DNA of 62,868 nucleotides from Flavobacteriaceae bacterium (GCA_002746415.1 NVXD01000008.1:52772-115639), one strand, 5' to 3'. Numbered from the stretch's first letter, positions 1 to 9,063 are shown. Notes: a model not told the origin generated them from the letters alone. Made by a program: numbers and translations.

Positions 1-433
1 TATAATCTTTACCAGATTCCATAACACGAACCCCAAGTGGTGCGCGTTCTACAGGTATAGTAGCACTGGCTACCATCTGAATGCTAGTATCCTCAATAAT
101 TTCATTCTCGCTCTTGGCTACTTTAACATTGGGATACCGCTTAAGGAACCCAGGCAATAGTTCTGGTTCCCTAGAATAAACAGCTACAAGTTCTCCACCA
201 CCTTTAATGAGTGAATCTGCCATGCCGTATATATGACCATGATTTAAACCAATTACTGAAAACCTGATGGCTTCTTTGGGTTTGGAACGTTTTTCGGGTT
301 GTAATAAAATTTCTTCAGGCTGGGAAGTACTATGTAGGTCACCGCCAAATAAATGGGTGGGTAACATGGTTGCAGCAGTTATTACCGCAGCTGAACTAAA
401 AGATTTTTTAATAAAATTACGTCTGGTTTTCAT
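1..433 (-). CDS. Gfo/Idh/MocA family oxidoreductase, N-terminal part (runs off the window)
   Basis: Partial gene: the start is inside the window and the C-terminal part lies beyond base 1. The protein opens with a twin-arginine-like signal (MKTRRNFIKK) followed by an alanine-rich hydrophobic stretch, so export by the Tat system is likely. After about 55 residues comes a Rossmann-type beginning (FSVIGLNHGHIYGMADSLIK) followed by LVAVYSR, typical of the NAD(P)-binding domain of the Gfo/Idh/MocA family, which oxidises or reduces sugars and sugar derivatives. It starts 23 bases after the stop of the lactonase-like gene on the same strand, so the two probably form one operon in sugar oxidation. 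The substrate cannot be told from this fragment. Confidence 0.8.
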   Translation of the reverse strand, partial: MKTRRNFIKKSFSSAAVITAATMLPTHLFGGDLHSTSQPEEILLQPEKRSKPKEAIRFSVIGLNHGHIYGMADSLIKGGGELVAVYSREPELLPGFLKRYPNVKVAKSENEIIEDTSIQMVASATIPVERAPLGVRVMESGKDY

Positions 434-456
434 ATATTGTTTTTGGTCTTTTTAAA

Positions 457-1608
457 TTAAAATGATAGTCGTACTGGGCGGGAAACTGTGGCTTCATTAC
501 CTGTAAAAGTTAATAAGCCTGTTTCTTGATTTATGCTGAATACGGTAATATTATCTGTGTTTTTATTGGCTACTAATAGGAATTTTTCATCTGGAGAGAG
601 CGCAAAACTACGAGGCCAATCTCCTTCAACATGTGTTGTTTCCAATCGTTTTAAAGTGCCATTTTCGGCAACTGAAAACACAGCAATGGAATTATGTCCA
701 CGATTGGATGCATATAAAAATTTACCATTCTTGGTGATGTGTATATCAGCACAGGCATTCCTTTCATTAAATCCATCTGGTAGCGTACTTTGCTTGTCTA
801 TTTTTTCAAACACTCCTGTTGTAGCATTGATGGCGGCAGCCGTAACTGAACTGGACAACTCATTGACCATAAAGACTATGTTTTTTGTAGGATGGTAAAT
901 AAAATGACGAGGTCCGTCACCAGCATCCATTTTTAAAGCAAGTTGTTTGTCTCCCAGCGTTCCGTTTGCATCAACAGGATACATTACAATTTCATCAATC
1001 CCTAAATCAGCCACATACAACAAGGTATTATCCTTGCTGAATTTAATGCAATGTGCTTTTGGTGTCTCTTGATTAGGGATTACAATACTGCTCCCCGCGT
1101 GTTGACGTGTTTGAGGTATTTCCTGTATTTTTCCTGCAGCAGCAGTTTTGTACACTGCAAAATTCCCAGAGCTGTAATTGGCTATAGCGAATATGCTTTC
1201 ATCTTCACTCAATTCAGTATAACAGGGGTGAGCCCCTTCACTAGAAAGCGAGCTGACTAAATTTAGTTTTGTTCTTTCGGCATTCCATTTAAAGGAGGAC
1301 ACTCCTCCATCTTTGGTTTCATTTGTTGCATAGACATATTCCTTGTTTTTACTTATGGTTAAATAGGAAGGGCTAACGGTTTCAGCAATCAGTTGGGCCT
1401 TACTTAGGGATCCGTCTGCAGGATTAAAATGAAGTTTATAAATTCCTTTGCTAGTTTGGTCTGTATAGGTGCCAACTAAGAGTTCAATTTTTATAGGTGT
1501 GCTTATTTCCGTTGTAGGGCTTTCCACTGTTTCTTTTTTCTTGGTATTGCAAGTCACTAAAGATACTACAACGATGCCTAAAGATAAATAGTTGAAGCAG
1601 GTTTTCAT
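457..1608 (-). CDS. Lactonase family lipoprotein (6-phosphogluconolactonase-like beta-propeller)
   Basis: The 383-residue protein has a lipoprotein signal peptide with lipobox LVTC (Cys20), so it is probably anchored in the envelope. The rest resembles the YbhE/lactonase seven-bladed beta-propeller family: it begins with LLVGTYTDQTSKGIY, and repeated blades carry patterns such as YVYATNE, LLYVADLG, FLYASNRGHNSIAVF and FLLVANKNTDNITVF. Family members hydrolyse sugar lactones such as 6-phosphogluconolactone, but many are uncharacterised. An exported lipoprotein is unlikely to act on a cytoplasmic phosphosugar, so an extracytoplasmic sugar lactone is a better guess. The neighbouring Tat-exported Gfo/Idh/MocA oxidoreductase would produce a lactone, which fits a short oxidation pathway. 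Confidence 0.85.
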   Translation of the reverse strand: MKTCFNYLSLGIVVVSLVTCNTKKKETVESPTTEISTPIKIELLVGTYTDQTSKGIYKLHFNPADGSLSKAQLIAETVSPSYLTISKNKEYVYATNETKDGGVSSFKWNAERTKLNLVSSLSSEGAHPCYTELSEDESIFAIANYSSGNFAVYKTAAAGKIQEIPQTRQHAGSSIVIPNQETPKAHCIKFSKDNTLLYVADLGIDEIVMYPVDANGTLGDKQLALKMDAGDGPRHFIYHPTKNIVFMVNELSSSVTAAAINATTGVFEKIDKQSTLPDGFNERNACADIHITKNGKFLYASNRGHNSIAVFSVAENGTLKRLETTHVEGDWPRSFALSPDEKFLLVANKNTDNITVFSINQETGLLTFTGNEATVSRPVRLSF

Positions 1609-1733
1609 TTTATTTGTGGTTTAATTTAATTACTAATTTATGAAAAAATAAAAATCAAGATGTATTAAAGGTTTGTCTATCCTAGTATAACAACTTTTTA
1701 TAACTTTTAAAGTAAGTTTTTTATCAAAAACCC

Positions 1734-1741
1734 TACTTTTG
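1734..1741 (+). promoter_or_regulatory. Possible -7 promoter element of trxB
   Basis: TACTTTTG matches the Bacteroidetes sigma -7 consensus TAnnTTTG and lies 32 bases upstream of the trxB start codon. No clear -33 TTG was found at the expected spacing, so this is tentative. Confidence 0.4.
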
Positions 1742-1772
1742 TTAGATAGATTTATAATGTAGAATTAAGATT

Positions 1773-2741
1773 ATGTCAGAAAATATAGAACGTTTGAAAA
1801 CATTGATTATAGGGTCGGGTCCCGCCGGATATACAGCAGCTATTTATGCTGCAAGGGCAGACTTAAAACCTGTATTGTATACTGGGATGGAACCGGGAGG
1901 ACAATTGACTACCACTACGGAAGTGGATAATTTCCCAGGCTACCCAGAAGGAATAGATGGCCCTACCATGATGGTGCAGTTACAACAGCAAGCTGAGCGT
2001 TTTGGTACAGAAGTTCGCATAGGAATGGCTACCTCAGTAGATTTTAGTAAAGAGGTTGGCGGCATCCATAAAATAACTGTAGATAACGATAAAGTGATAG
2101 AAGCTGAGACTGTGATCATTTCAACAGGAGCAACCGCTAAGTATTTGGGTATTCCCAGTGAACAGCGTTTAAGAGGTGGAGGAGTATCTGCCTGTGCAGT
2201 TTGTGACGGGTTTTTCTATAAAGGCCAAGATGTTGTTATTGTTGGTGCAGGGGATACGGCTGCAGAAGAAGCTTCTTATTTAGCTAATATCTGTCGTAAA
2301 GTGACTATGCTGATTCGTAAGGATTATATGAGAGCTTCAAAGGCGATGCAACATCGTGTAACCAATTTGCCAAATATTGACATTCGTTACAATACTGAAG
2401 TTGATGAATTATTGGGAGATCAGGTTGTGGAAGGCATTCGTATCGTAAACAATGTAACGGGTGAGAAAGAAGAAATTGCTGTCACTGGATATTTCGTTGC
2501 TATTGGGCACAAACCTAATACCGATATCTTTAAAGGACAGTTGAAAATGGATGATACTGGCTATATTATTACCCAAGGAAAGTCTACCAAAACAAGTTTA
2601 CCTGGAGTTTTTGCATGTGGTGATGTCCAGGATAAAGAATATAGGCAAGCGGTAACGGCTGCAGGAACAGGATGTATGGCCGCTTTGGATGCAGAACGTT
2701 ATTTGGCAACTGTTGAGACAAAAGCTTCCGTTTCGGCATGA
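1773..2741 (+). CDS. trxB: Thioredoxin reductase
   Basis: This is a 322-residue flavoprotein that reduces thioredoxin with NADPH in the cytoplasm. The N-terminal FAD-binding motif is GSGPAGYTAAIYAARA (residues about 13-28). The redox-active dithiol is CAVC in the segment SACAVCDGFF (about residues 139-148). The NADPH-binding glycine motif is VGAGDTAAEEA, and the C-terminal FAD motif is GVFACGDVQD. Length and motif order match low-molecular-weight bacterial TrxB. It is a single gene between oppositely oriented neighbours and is followed by a strong hairpin terminator. Divergent transcription from the lactonase gene leaves a 164-bp promoter region. Confidence 0.97.
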   Translation: MSENIERLKTLIIGSGPAGYTAAIYAARADLKPVLYTGMEPGGQLTTTTEVDNFPGYPEGIDGPTMMVQLQQQAERFGTEVRIGMATSVDFSKEVGGIHKITVDNDKVIEAETVIISTGATAKYLGIPSEQRLRGGGVSACAVCDGFFYKGQDVVIVGAGDTAAEEASYLANICRKVTMLIRKDYMRASKAMQHRVTNLPNIDIRYNTEVDELLGDQVVEGIRIVNNVTGEKEEIAVTGYFVAIGHKPNTDIFKGQLKMDDTGYIITQGKSTKTSLPGVFACGDVQDKEYRQAVTAAGTGCMAALDAERYLATVETKASVSA

Positions 2742-2760
2742 TATAAATAATACTATATAA

Positions 2761-2795
2761 AAAGGGCGCTATAGTTGATATAGCGCCCTTTTTTT
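2761..2795 (+). terminator. Rho-independent terminator after trxB
   Basis: A GC-rich stem (AAAGGGCGCTAT pairing with ATAGCGCCCTTT around a 7-base loop) is followed by a T run. It lies 20 bases past the trxB stop and could also serve the convergent gene ending at 2810. Confidence 0.9.
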
Positions 2796-2809
2796 GTGGG
2801 GTGTCTCAC

Positions 2810-3256
2810 TTAATCAATGCGTTTATAATTTTCTGAAAAAAACTTATTGCCTTCTTCGTCCAAGTTAATTTGACTATAGGTGTTTTCTTCAAGTTCTAGT
2901 TTAAATCGAAAAACTCTCATGGTATCAATAACACCCATCATAGAAGCCGAACCATATTCTAAAATTTCCATTAAGGAAGTATCTGTGGTTTTATAAGACC
3001 CAAAACCAAACCATTCAACAGAATCTTTTGGCACATATCTTGTCCACATTACTTTACCATTGTAGAACATTTTAACCTGCCTATGGTTCTCATCTGCAAG
3101 AATGGTATCAGTAATTAAATTTTCATCATAATTATAATGACTTACTAACCTCCAAGTGCCTTCTAAAGACTTTTTATCGTGCGGTTTAGGTGAAATCATT
3201 CCTGTTGTAGAGACGAGAAATAACATCAAGAAAACCAATCCAAGTAATTTTTTCAT
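2810..3256 (-). CDS. Secreted lipocalin-like hypothetical protein
   Basis: The start is placed at the internal Met of MKKLLGLVFLML rather than 30 bases upstream, because this gives a standard signal peptide. The mature protein (about 125 residues) begins with SLEGTWRLVSHYNYDE. The GTWRLVS pattern is typical of lipocalin-like or DUF4488-type proteins of Bacteroidetes, small beta-barrels thought to bind hydrophobic ligands. The rest is predicted beta-rich, with aromatic residues near strand ends (VKMFYNGKVMWTRYV). No catalytic motif is visible, and the function is unknown. It is a single gene between trxB and the AONS-like gene. Confidence 0.65.
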   Translation of the reverse strand: MKKLLGLVFLMLFLVSTTGMISPKPHDKKSLEGTWRLVSHYNYDENLITDTILADENHRQVKMFYNGKVMWTRYVPKDSVEWFGFGSYKTTDTSLMEILEYGSASMMGVIDTMRVFRFKLELEENTYSQINLDEEGNKFFSENYKRID

Positions 3257-3360
3257 GGTCGTTTGTTTTAAGTAGTTTAACATCATAGAAGGTACAACTA
3301 TTATTGAAGATAATTCAATTTTTAGGTTAAAAAATTATGGAATTGCGATAAAAGCGCTGT

Positions 3361-4410
3361 TTAAACTGATAAAAATGAGTTTATGCAGGTTGTAACTCTT
3401 TTAATGTCTTGGTGTTGGTGTGCAGCACTTAATACAATTCTGCTCATTAAAGATGTCTCTTCACTTGGATAATTAAAATTGGTTACTAGAATTTTTTTAG
3501 CTTCCAAATGTTTGGTCAGCCCGTCATTGGAATAACTAAAGGTGGGATGACTTTCCATAAAAGTAAACGAAGCAATTGGGTTCAGATTTTCAATAAATAA
3601 ATTGAGGTTTTGGAACAAAACCTTTCTTTTTTCAGCATATATTTTATCGCTGGAAAGTAGTGTTGCGATACCTGCAGGAGTAGCCGGACTTGCACCACCG
3701 AACAATGGTGTGTTTTTAAAAATTTTGATCCGTTCTTTTGTTCCAAATATGGCTCCTGCTTGTATTCCAAAACCTTTTCCTAAGGAACAGCATACAATGA
3801 GCTCTTTGGGACATAGCGCTAGCAACTTTTTGAACACCCCTTTCCCATTTTCACCAACAATGCCAATGCCGTGGGAATCATCCACTACAAGAATAATTTT
3901 ATCCAAGGGCAAGGATGTTAGCGCTTTGAAATCAGGATAATTAGTTCCTGAGAAATCTATGGAATCCAACAAAACAACAGGAGTACTGTTTTTAGAGGCT
4001 AGATGGACTCTAACCGCACTATTAAGCGATGCGTAGGTGTTAAAAGATGTGTTATTTGATTGTAATAAAGCTGAATGGGCATTTGGAGCATAAAAAAGAG
4101 CGTGTTCAGAGGTATAGAAATAGCGACTAATCAACTGCCCCGCCAAATACCCAGATGATAGTGTCATACAACTTTCACACTCCACTAAACTTGTTAAGTG
4201 TGCTTCCGCTTTGTTAAAGATAGAAAGTCGGATATTGGATTTCCTTGAAGCGCTATAACTAGTGCCATATTTTATAATATTTTCAATGAAGAGCTGTTGA
4301 AACACTTCATCCGTTTGCAGGCCCAAATAGGCAGTGCCCCCAAAATATAGGTGCTTCTTGTTGTTTACTACTATTTCTCTTCCGGGGAATGTGTCTATAT
4401 AGTGTGCCAT
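3361..4410 (-). CDS. AONS-like PLP-dependent aminotransferase (class I/II fold)
   Basis: The 349-residue protein is related to the alpha-oxoamine synthase group (8-amino-7-oxononanoate synthase BioF, 2-amino-3-ketobutyrate ligase). It has the aspartate/histidine motif VDDSHGIGIVGENG (about residues 176-189) and the PLP-lysine motif SLGKGFGIQAGAIFG with Lys212. It is shorter than typical BioF (about 385 residues). Its start codon overlaps the stop of the dipeptide epimerase by one base (TAATG), so the two are translationally coupled. No biotin genes are nearby. The true reaction may therefore concern an amino acid or peptide-derived product rather than biotin synthesis. Confidence 0.8.
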   Translation of the reverse strand: MAHYIDTFPGREIVVNNKKHLYFGGTAYLGLQTDEVFQQLFIENIIKYGTSYSASRKSNIRLSIFNKAEAHLTSLVECESCMTLSSGYLAGQLISRYFYTSEHALFYAPNAHSALLQSNNTSFNTYASLNSAVRVHLASKNSTPVVLLDSIDFSGTNYPDFKALTSLPLDKIILVVDDSHGIGIVGENGKGVFKKLLALCPKELIVCCSLGKGFGIQAGAIFGTKERIKIFKNTPLFGGASPATPAGIATLLSSDKIYAEKRKVLFQNLNLFIENLNPIASFTFMESHPTFSYSNDGLTKHLEAKKILVTNFNYPSEETSLMSRIVLSAAHQHQDIKRVTTCINSFLSV

Positions 4411-5420
4411 TAATTTAAGGTTATGCCACTGCCTCCAAGTGTTGGGAAATTTACTTTTCCACCATCCAAGATTCTTACACCTTTTGCAATATCACTTTTA
4501 AGTAACATGGCGCCATCCATATCCACATAATCCAATTGTGGTAAAAGTTGTGCTATAGCAGAAATGCCCACACTAGATTCGGTCATACAACCTACCATAA
4601 GCTTTAATCCTAGTTCTTTTCCTTTTTTTATCATCCGTAGCGCAGGGGTGAGACCTCCGCATTTGGTTAATTTAATATTAATGCCATTAAAATGTAAACC
4701 ACATTTTTCTACATCTTCCTCCACAATACAACTTTCATCAGCCATAATAGGCAGTACACTATGGTGCATTACTTTTTCCATGCCTTCCCAATCATTGGCC
4801 TTTAGCGGTTGTTCAATAAATTCTACCCCTAATTCTTTAAGAAGTGGGGCATTGAATATGGTTTCTTCGGCAGTCCATGCACAATTGGCATCAACCCTAA
4901 AAATAGCTTTGGTATGCTTGCGAAGTTCTTTGATAATGGCCACATCATTAGTAGTTCCAAGCTTAATTTTATAAATGGGCCATGGTTGTTCTTGCATCTT
5001 AGACACCATGGTTTCAATGGTATCTATGCCAATAGTAAAATTGGTAATGGGGTAAGTATCCACTTTGTCACCCCATATTTTGTATAGAGGTTTGTCTAAC
5101 AGTTTTCCATACAGGTCATGTGCAGCCAGATCTAATGCACAGCAGGAAAAATTACTTAAGTCCATGCTTTTAATAAAGGGGTAAAAATCCTCAGGTGTTG
5201 CAAAATCATGGGATTCAATTTTATCTCGGACATTTTCAATCTCAAGCATCATACTTTCGGCAGTGATATTATAGTATGGGTTTGATGTTGCTTCCCCATA
5301 TCCTGTTGCACCATTTTCTGAGAGGCATACAATCATAGTATCCTGAAAATCATGTGATTCTCTTGAGATGCCAAAGGTATGTTTTAGCTGAAGGGTATAT
5401 TTTTTTAACTGTATTTGCAT
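4410..5420 (-). CDS. Dipeptide epimerase (L-Ala-D/L-Glu epimerase-like, enolase superfamily)
   Basis: The 336-residue protein belongs to the mandelate racemase/muconate-lactonizing subgroup of the enolase superfamily. Visible residues are the KxK base motif (Lys151-Ile-Lys153), the metal ligands Asp177 (RVDANCAW), Glu203 (FIEQP) and Asp228 (MADES), and a second lysine in NIKLTKCGG. The DMD motif near residue 300 matches the DxD feature that distinguishes dipeptide epimerases from other members. The family epimerises L-Ala-D-Glu released from murein to L-Ala-L-Glu for recycling. The gene is first in a two-gene operon with the AONS-like enzyme. Confidence 0.88.
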   Translation of the reverse strand: MQIQLKKYTLQLKHTFGISRESHDFQDTMIVCLSENGATGYGEATSNPYYNITAESMMLEIENVRDKIESHDFATPEDFYPFIKSMDLSNFSCCALDLAAHDLYGKLLDKPLYKIWGDKVDTYPITNFTIGIDTIETMVSKMQEQPWPIYKIKLGTTNDVAIIKELRKHTKAIFRVDANCAWTAEETIFNAPLLKELGVEFIEQPLKANDWEGMEKVMHHSVLPIMADESCIVEEDVEKCGLHFNGINIKLTKCGGLTPALRMIKKGKELGLKLMVGCMTESSVGISAIAQLLPQLDYVDMDGAMLLKSDIAKGVRILDGGKVNFPTLGGSGITLN

Positions 5421-5469
5421 TGCTGCTATTTTTAGTTAAATATAAAAAAACCCTAAGGACTACAAAATG

Positions 5470-5499
5470 AAAAACCCATCGAATTTTAGATGGGTTTTT
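5470..5499. terminator. Bidirectional hairpin terminator
   Basis: AAAAACCCATC and GATGGGTTTTT pair around an 8-base loop, with A and T runs on either side. It separates the serine hydrolase gene ending at 5529 from the epimerase start at 5420. In transcript direction it terminates the hydrolase. Confidence 0.8.
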
Positions 5500-5528
5500 A
5501 AATGTGCTTTAGGGTACTAAATCTCAGA

Positions 5529-7187
5529 TTATTTTAGTATCGCAGGCAAAAGATATTCCTGTATGATTTGTTCCGCCTGGGGGTGCGCGTATGCCCTACC
5601 ATAAGCTGTGGCCGTAATAATAATCACCAAAGGTTCATCTGTAAACATGATGATCTTATTTCCACCATTACCGCTGCTTAAGAATGCTTCATATGTGGTA
5701 TCATTTGCAACGAATTTTTGATTCCAGAACAGAAAGCCGTACGATTGGTTTGTTGTTCCTTCAAAATAATTAGTCATGGATTTTGTTACCCAGTTTGGGG
5801 ATAAAACTTGAGTGCCATTCCAAACGCCCTTGTTTTTATAGAGCTGCCCAAATTTAGCGTAATCTAATGTACGCAATTGCAGTCCACCTGCAGTATTGCC
5901 TACATTTTGTGGTGTATACTGCCATTGGTAATTGGTAATGCCTAAGGGTTTAAATAATTTTTTGTCCGCATATTTTACTAAACCTTCAGGGACGGATTTA
6001 TGGATAATATCACCTAGGACAACTATGCCGGCTGTAAAATAATTCCATGTGTTACTAATTTCTTTCTTGGAGTCCATTGGTAGATCTAAAGCAAATTTCA
6101 CCCAATCGGCTGTTGGATACATTAATTCTTCATTTCCCAAGGAATTAGAATCAAAATCATTGGCATCAAAACCAGAACTCATGGTCAAGAGGCTTTTCAA
6201 AGTTACTTTGTCCTTTTTTGGAGTATAATTAGCATATTCGGTTAAATCATAGAAATCACTCAAGTATTGGTGCTCATTTTTTATATGACCATCTTCAATT
6301 GCAATGCCTGTCATAGTAGCAGCAAATGACTTCCCAACAGAACGTGTATCATGTAAGGTATTCCTATCCGCCCCATTGAAATATTCTTCTATTAAAAGTT
6401 TCCCGTTTTTGATGACTACAATACTGCTGATTTTTTTAAACTTAAATTCCGCTATATCGCGATTAAGTTCTCTTATTTTTTTAGTGTCGTAGGATTCTTT
6501 TGATAGTTCCCAACCACTATTTGGTTGAATAGGCTGCACTGCCATTTGTTGCTTGGTAGCTTTTTCTGGAGGTTTAATGCTTAGGTTTAATTCCCCTTCA
6601 GCTATGACATTTCCAACGACTATACTGTCATTGTCTACATATGCCCTCAATTCTATTTTGAGGATGTGTGCTCCTGTCTTGAGTGCTTTTTCACCACCTT
6701 TTCTATCATAAAAGCGATCCCACATATAGGAACTCCATAACCTATATCCCAAGTGTTCATTTTGCAAGGGTATTGTTAATATAGTTTGTTTGTTTTTTTG
6801 ATCTGGAAGTCCAGCTCCAAAATGTAAGTTCTCTTTATAAAATAATTCATCATCAATTAAAAAAGAAAATTGGTAGTTTCCTTTTTCATAAAGCTCTTTT
6901 ATTGAAAGTGTTGGTGCCAACTGATGTAAATAATTGGTGAGTGAATTGTCAAAAAAAGCACTCATGTTTAAATCATTTGATTTACTTAGTTCAAAAGATG
7001 TTAAGAAATCACTTTCTTGATAGTCCAGCTTAGGAACGAATACTATGTTGCCAATATTGACTTTGTGTAAGGGACTTGTAATTCCATCACTTAGAGTGAT
7101 ATCTGGCATTTTATTGGATGCTTGTTGTCCACACGATGTTAATGAACAAAGTAAACTTAGATGAAGGAGATTGATGATTTTTTTCAT
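5529..7187 (-). CDS. Serine hydrolase, beta-lactamase (class C) family lipoprotein
   Basis: The 552-residue protein has a lipoprotein signal with lipobox LTSC (Cys19). Residues about 40-215 form an N-terminal region without a recognised domain. The C-terminal half (about 235-545) is the beta-lactamase/PBP-like fold. The nucleophile motif SVGK is at Ser283-Lys286, a tyrosine motif occurs at NYFTAG (Tyr383), and a glycine-rich segment SSGNGGNKI stands at the place of the KTG motif. Such proteins act as periplasmic esterases or D-amino peptidases; few are true beta-lactamases. It is a single gene between terminators, downstream of an AraC regulator on the same strand. Confidence 0.85.
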   Translation of the reverse strand: MKKIINLLHLSLLCSLTSCGQQASNKMPDITLSDGITSPLHKVNIGNIVFVPKLDYQESDFLTSFELSKSNDLNMSAFFDNSLTNYLHQLAPTLSIKELYEKGNYQFSFLIDDELFYKENLHFGAGLPDQKNKQTILTIPLQNEHLGYRLWSSYMWDRFYDRKGGEKALKTGAHILKIELRAYVDNDSIVVGNVIAEGELNLSIKPPEKATKQQMAVQPIQPNSGWELSKESYDTKKIRELNRDIAEFKFKKISSIVVIKNGKLLIEEYFNGADRNTLHDTRSVGKSFAATMTGIAIEDGHIKNEHQYLSDFYDLTEYANYTPKKDKVTLKSLLTMSSGFDANDFDSNSLGNEELMYPTADWVKFALDLPMDSKKEISNTWNYFTAGIVVLGDIIHKSVPEGLVKYADKKLFKPLGITNYQWQYTPQNVGNTAGGLQLRTLDYAKFGQLYKNKGVWNGTQVLSPNWVTKSMTNYFEGTTNQSYGFLFWNQKFVANDTTYEAFLSSGNGGNKIIMFTDEPLVIIITATAYGRAYAHPQAEQIIQEYLLPAILK

Positions 7188-7269
7188 TTGGATAAAATTT
7201 GATTAACAATATCCAAAGCTACTCTGGTATGTAAAGCCAAAATAGAATGAAATTAACATTGTTGAAGTT

Positions 7270-8082
7270 TTAAGAGTTTATTTTCAAGTGTTTTCTGAAA
7301 GCTGTGGGAGTTCTTTGAAAATAATTTTTAAATAAGCGTGAAAAATGACTCTGATCAGAGAAACCACAGAGGTAGGCAATTTCAGTTAGCGAATGATCTG
7401 CATTTAGAAGGTATCCCAAAGATTGTTTTATTTTTTGTTGCCTCATATATTCTCCTAAACTACAAGACAAATACTTGGGGATTGCTCTTGAAAGATGCAC
7501 AGGATGGACACCTAATTGTTTGGATAAGAATTTTAAGTCAATATTTTCAGTACTGTAATGAAGTAGTTCTTTTAAGGGAGCTATCCAAGTGGGAGGGTTT
7601 TTTATGGAAATAGCTTTAGAATTCCCAATGGTTTCACATAATTGCAAAAGCAATAACTCTATGGAAGCTTTACTGTAGGCATCTTGATTGATGAATTCGT
7701 AATATATTTTCCCAAAAAGATGATGTATTCTTGGATCTTGTAGTACTTGGCTTCCTTCCCACAAACTAATATCTATCTTTTTTTGGTCAAACCAATCTCT
7801 TTCAAATTCTAGATGAAACCCTCTTGCAAATTTAGATTCTTTTGAATTAGAATGGGTTTCTTGCCAATTGTTATAGAGAATGCTTCCAGTTGGGCATGTA
7901 GATTTTTGCTTCTTATTGTAATCATACATATTTCCTTGCAGCACATACATAAAGTATGGGTTTTCATGATAGTGCCAGGGCGTATTTGGCTCATGATAGG
8001 CATACTCAGACAATATAATCCCATCAAAATTGAGCTCTAATTTTCGCTCTCCAAAATAGGTTCCTTTCGTTAATATTTTCAT
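7270..8082 (-). CDS. AraC family transcriptional regulator
   Basis: The 270-residue protein has an N-terminal cupin-like sensing domain, with histidines in TPWHYHENPYFMYVLQG (about residues 34-50) typical of an effector-binding jelly roll. The C-terminal domain (about 165-265) is an AraC double helix-turn-helix: LKFLSKQLGVHPVHLSRAI for the first and ITEIAYLCGFSDQSHFSRLF-like spacing for the second, ending in FQRTPTAFRK. The ligand is unknown. The serine hydrolase gene lies 82 bases downstream on the same strand and may be co-transcribed or regulated by it. Confidence 0.9.
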   Translation of the reverse strand: MKILTKGTYFGERKLELNFDGIILSEYAYHEPNTPWHYHENPYFMYVLQGNMYDYNKKQKSTCPTGSILYNNWQETHSNSKESKFARGFHLEFERDWFDQKKIDISLWEGSQVLQDPRIHHLFGKIYYEFINQDAYSKASIELLLLQLCETIGNSKAISIKNPPTWIAPLKELLHYSTENIDLKFLSKQLGVHPVHLSRAIPKYLSCSLGEYMRQQKIKQSLGYLLNADHSLTEIAYLCGFSDQSHFSRLFKNYFQRTPTAFRKHLKINS

Positions 8083-8274
8083 TTGTTTAACGCATTGTGC
8101 TGTTTTCTAAGATACTCATAAAGACTTTATGTCGCGAGCAATGTTACAAAAGAGCGGTTATATTTTATGCCGCATTATATTATGTGGTAAATTAAACTGC
8201 TTCTTTTTTTGGTAAAAATGATGTAAGAATGGGCTGTGCGTGAAGAGTAAATTTCAAATAATATATAAAATACA

Positions 8275-8310
8275 AAAATCTGGTTCAATAGTATTATTGA
8301 ACCAGATTTT
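8275..8310. terminator. Perfect 16-bp hairpin terminator
   Basis: AAAATCTGGTTCAATA pairs perfectly with TATTGAACCAGATTTT around a 4-base loop. It lies just downstream of the DUF2807 gene, read on the minus strand, and ends that operon. Confidence 0.85.
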
Positions 8311-8340
8311 AGGGGTATTTACTTTAATTTTAGGGTTGTT

Positions 8341-9063
8341 TTAGTATTTGTGAACGCTACCAGAAGCCGATTTTTTGGCCTGCACATTAGCATCACCAGA
8401 ATATTTGATGTCTGCACCACTGCTCGCATCAGCTACCAATGATTCTGATACATTAACAGTAATGTCTGCACCACTACTGGCATCTGCGTTGCAGGTTTTA
8501 GTCAGCAATTCTCTTGCTTTAATATCTGAACCACTACTGGCATCTGCGCGTAACATATTTGATACACCAGACAATCTAATATCTGCCCCACTGCTAGCAT
8601 CTGCCGACACTTCATCAGCATTGACCTCTACTTTTAAATCTGCACCACTACTAGAATGCAGCCTTATTTTATCGGCCTCAATGATGTTGGTAGCAATTAG
8701 ATCTGCGCCACTTGAGCTTTCCAATGCTGTAATATTTGGTAAAGAGACGTATACTTTTTTTGTAGCTCTCCCAATGTTCTCAATGGCATGTATGCGTAAT
8801 TTTCCATTTTTAATATCGGTGCCAATAAGGTCAATGATGTTTTCATCTGCTTCTACTTCTATGCTGAATTCATCAGCTTGAGTTACATAAACGTCCAAAC
8901 CTTCAGAGGCAGAAACCACTGTAAATTCTTCAGAAACATTTCTAGTGTCTTCTGTAACGACTCCGTTTCCGTGTTTGCCATGTCCAAAATTAATATCAAA
9001 GGCGCAGGAGGACATGAAGAGTGCCATTAATAATGCGATTGCAATTTTTGCTAGTGTTGTCAT
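8341..9063 (-). CDS. Head GIN domain (DUF2807) lipoprotein with SSGAD repeats
   Basis: The 240-residue lipoprotein has lipobox MSSC (Cys20). From about residue 45 it shows the DUF2807 (putative auto-transporter adhesin, head GIN) domain: a short N-terminal EFTVVSASEGLDVYVTQ and then a right-handed beta-solenoid. Six copies of [S/A]SSGAD[I/L] occur at a spacing of roughly 17-22 residues (near residues 116, 137, 156, 175, 195 and 213). Genes of this family often sit with PspC and PadR genes, as here, and are linked to envelope stress. It is probably the last gene of the padR-pspC operon, with a 132-bp gap holding a hairpin. Confidence 0.88.
   Translation of the reverse strand: MTTLAKIAIALLMALFMSSCAFDINFGHGKHGNGVVTEDTRNVSEEFTVVSASEGLDVYVTQADEFSIEVEADENIIDLIGTDIKNGKLRIHAIENIGRATKKVYVSLPNITALESSSGADLIATNIIEADKIRLHSSSGADLKVEVNADEVSADASSGADIRLSGVSNMLRADASSGSDIKARELLTKTCNADASSGADITVNVSESLVADASSGADIKYSGDANVQAKKSASGSVHKY

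Noticed and set aside
267-455. 62-residue plus-strand frame at the window start
   Set aside because: Antisense to the Tat-signal oxidoreductase.
4564-4974. 136-residue plus-strand frame opposite the dipeptide epimerase
   Set aside because: Antisense shadow; the minus-strand product has full catalytic residues.
8375-8881. 168-residue plus-strand frame opposite the DUF2807 gene
   Set aside because: It is the antisense of the SSGAD repeats; the repetitive coding strand keeps the opposite frame open.
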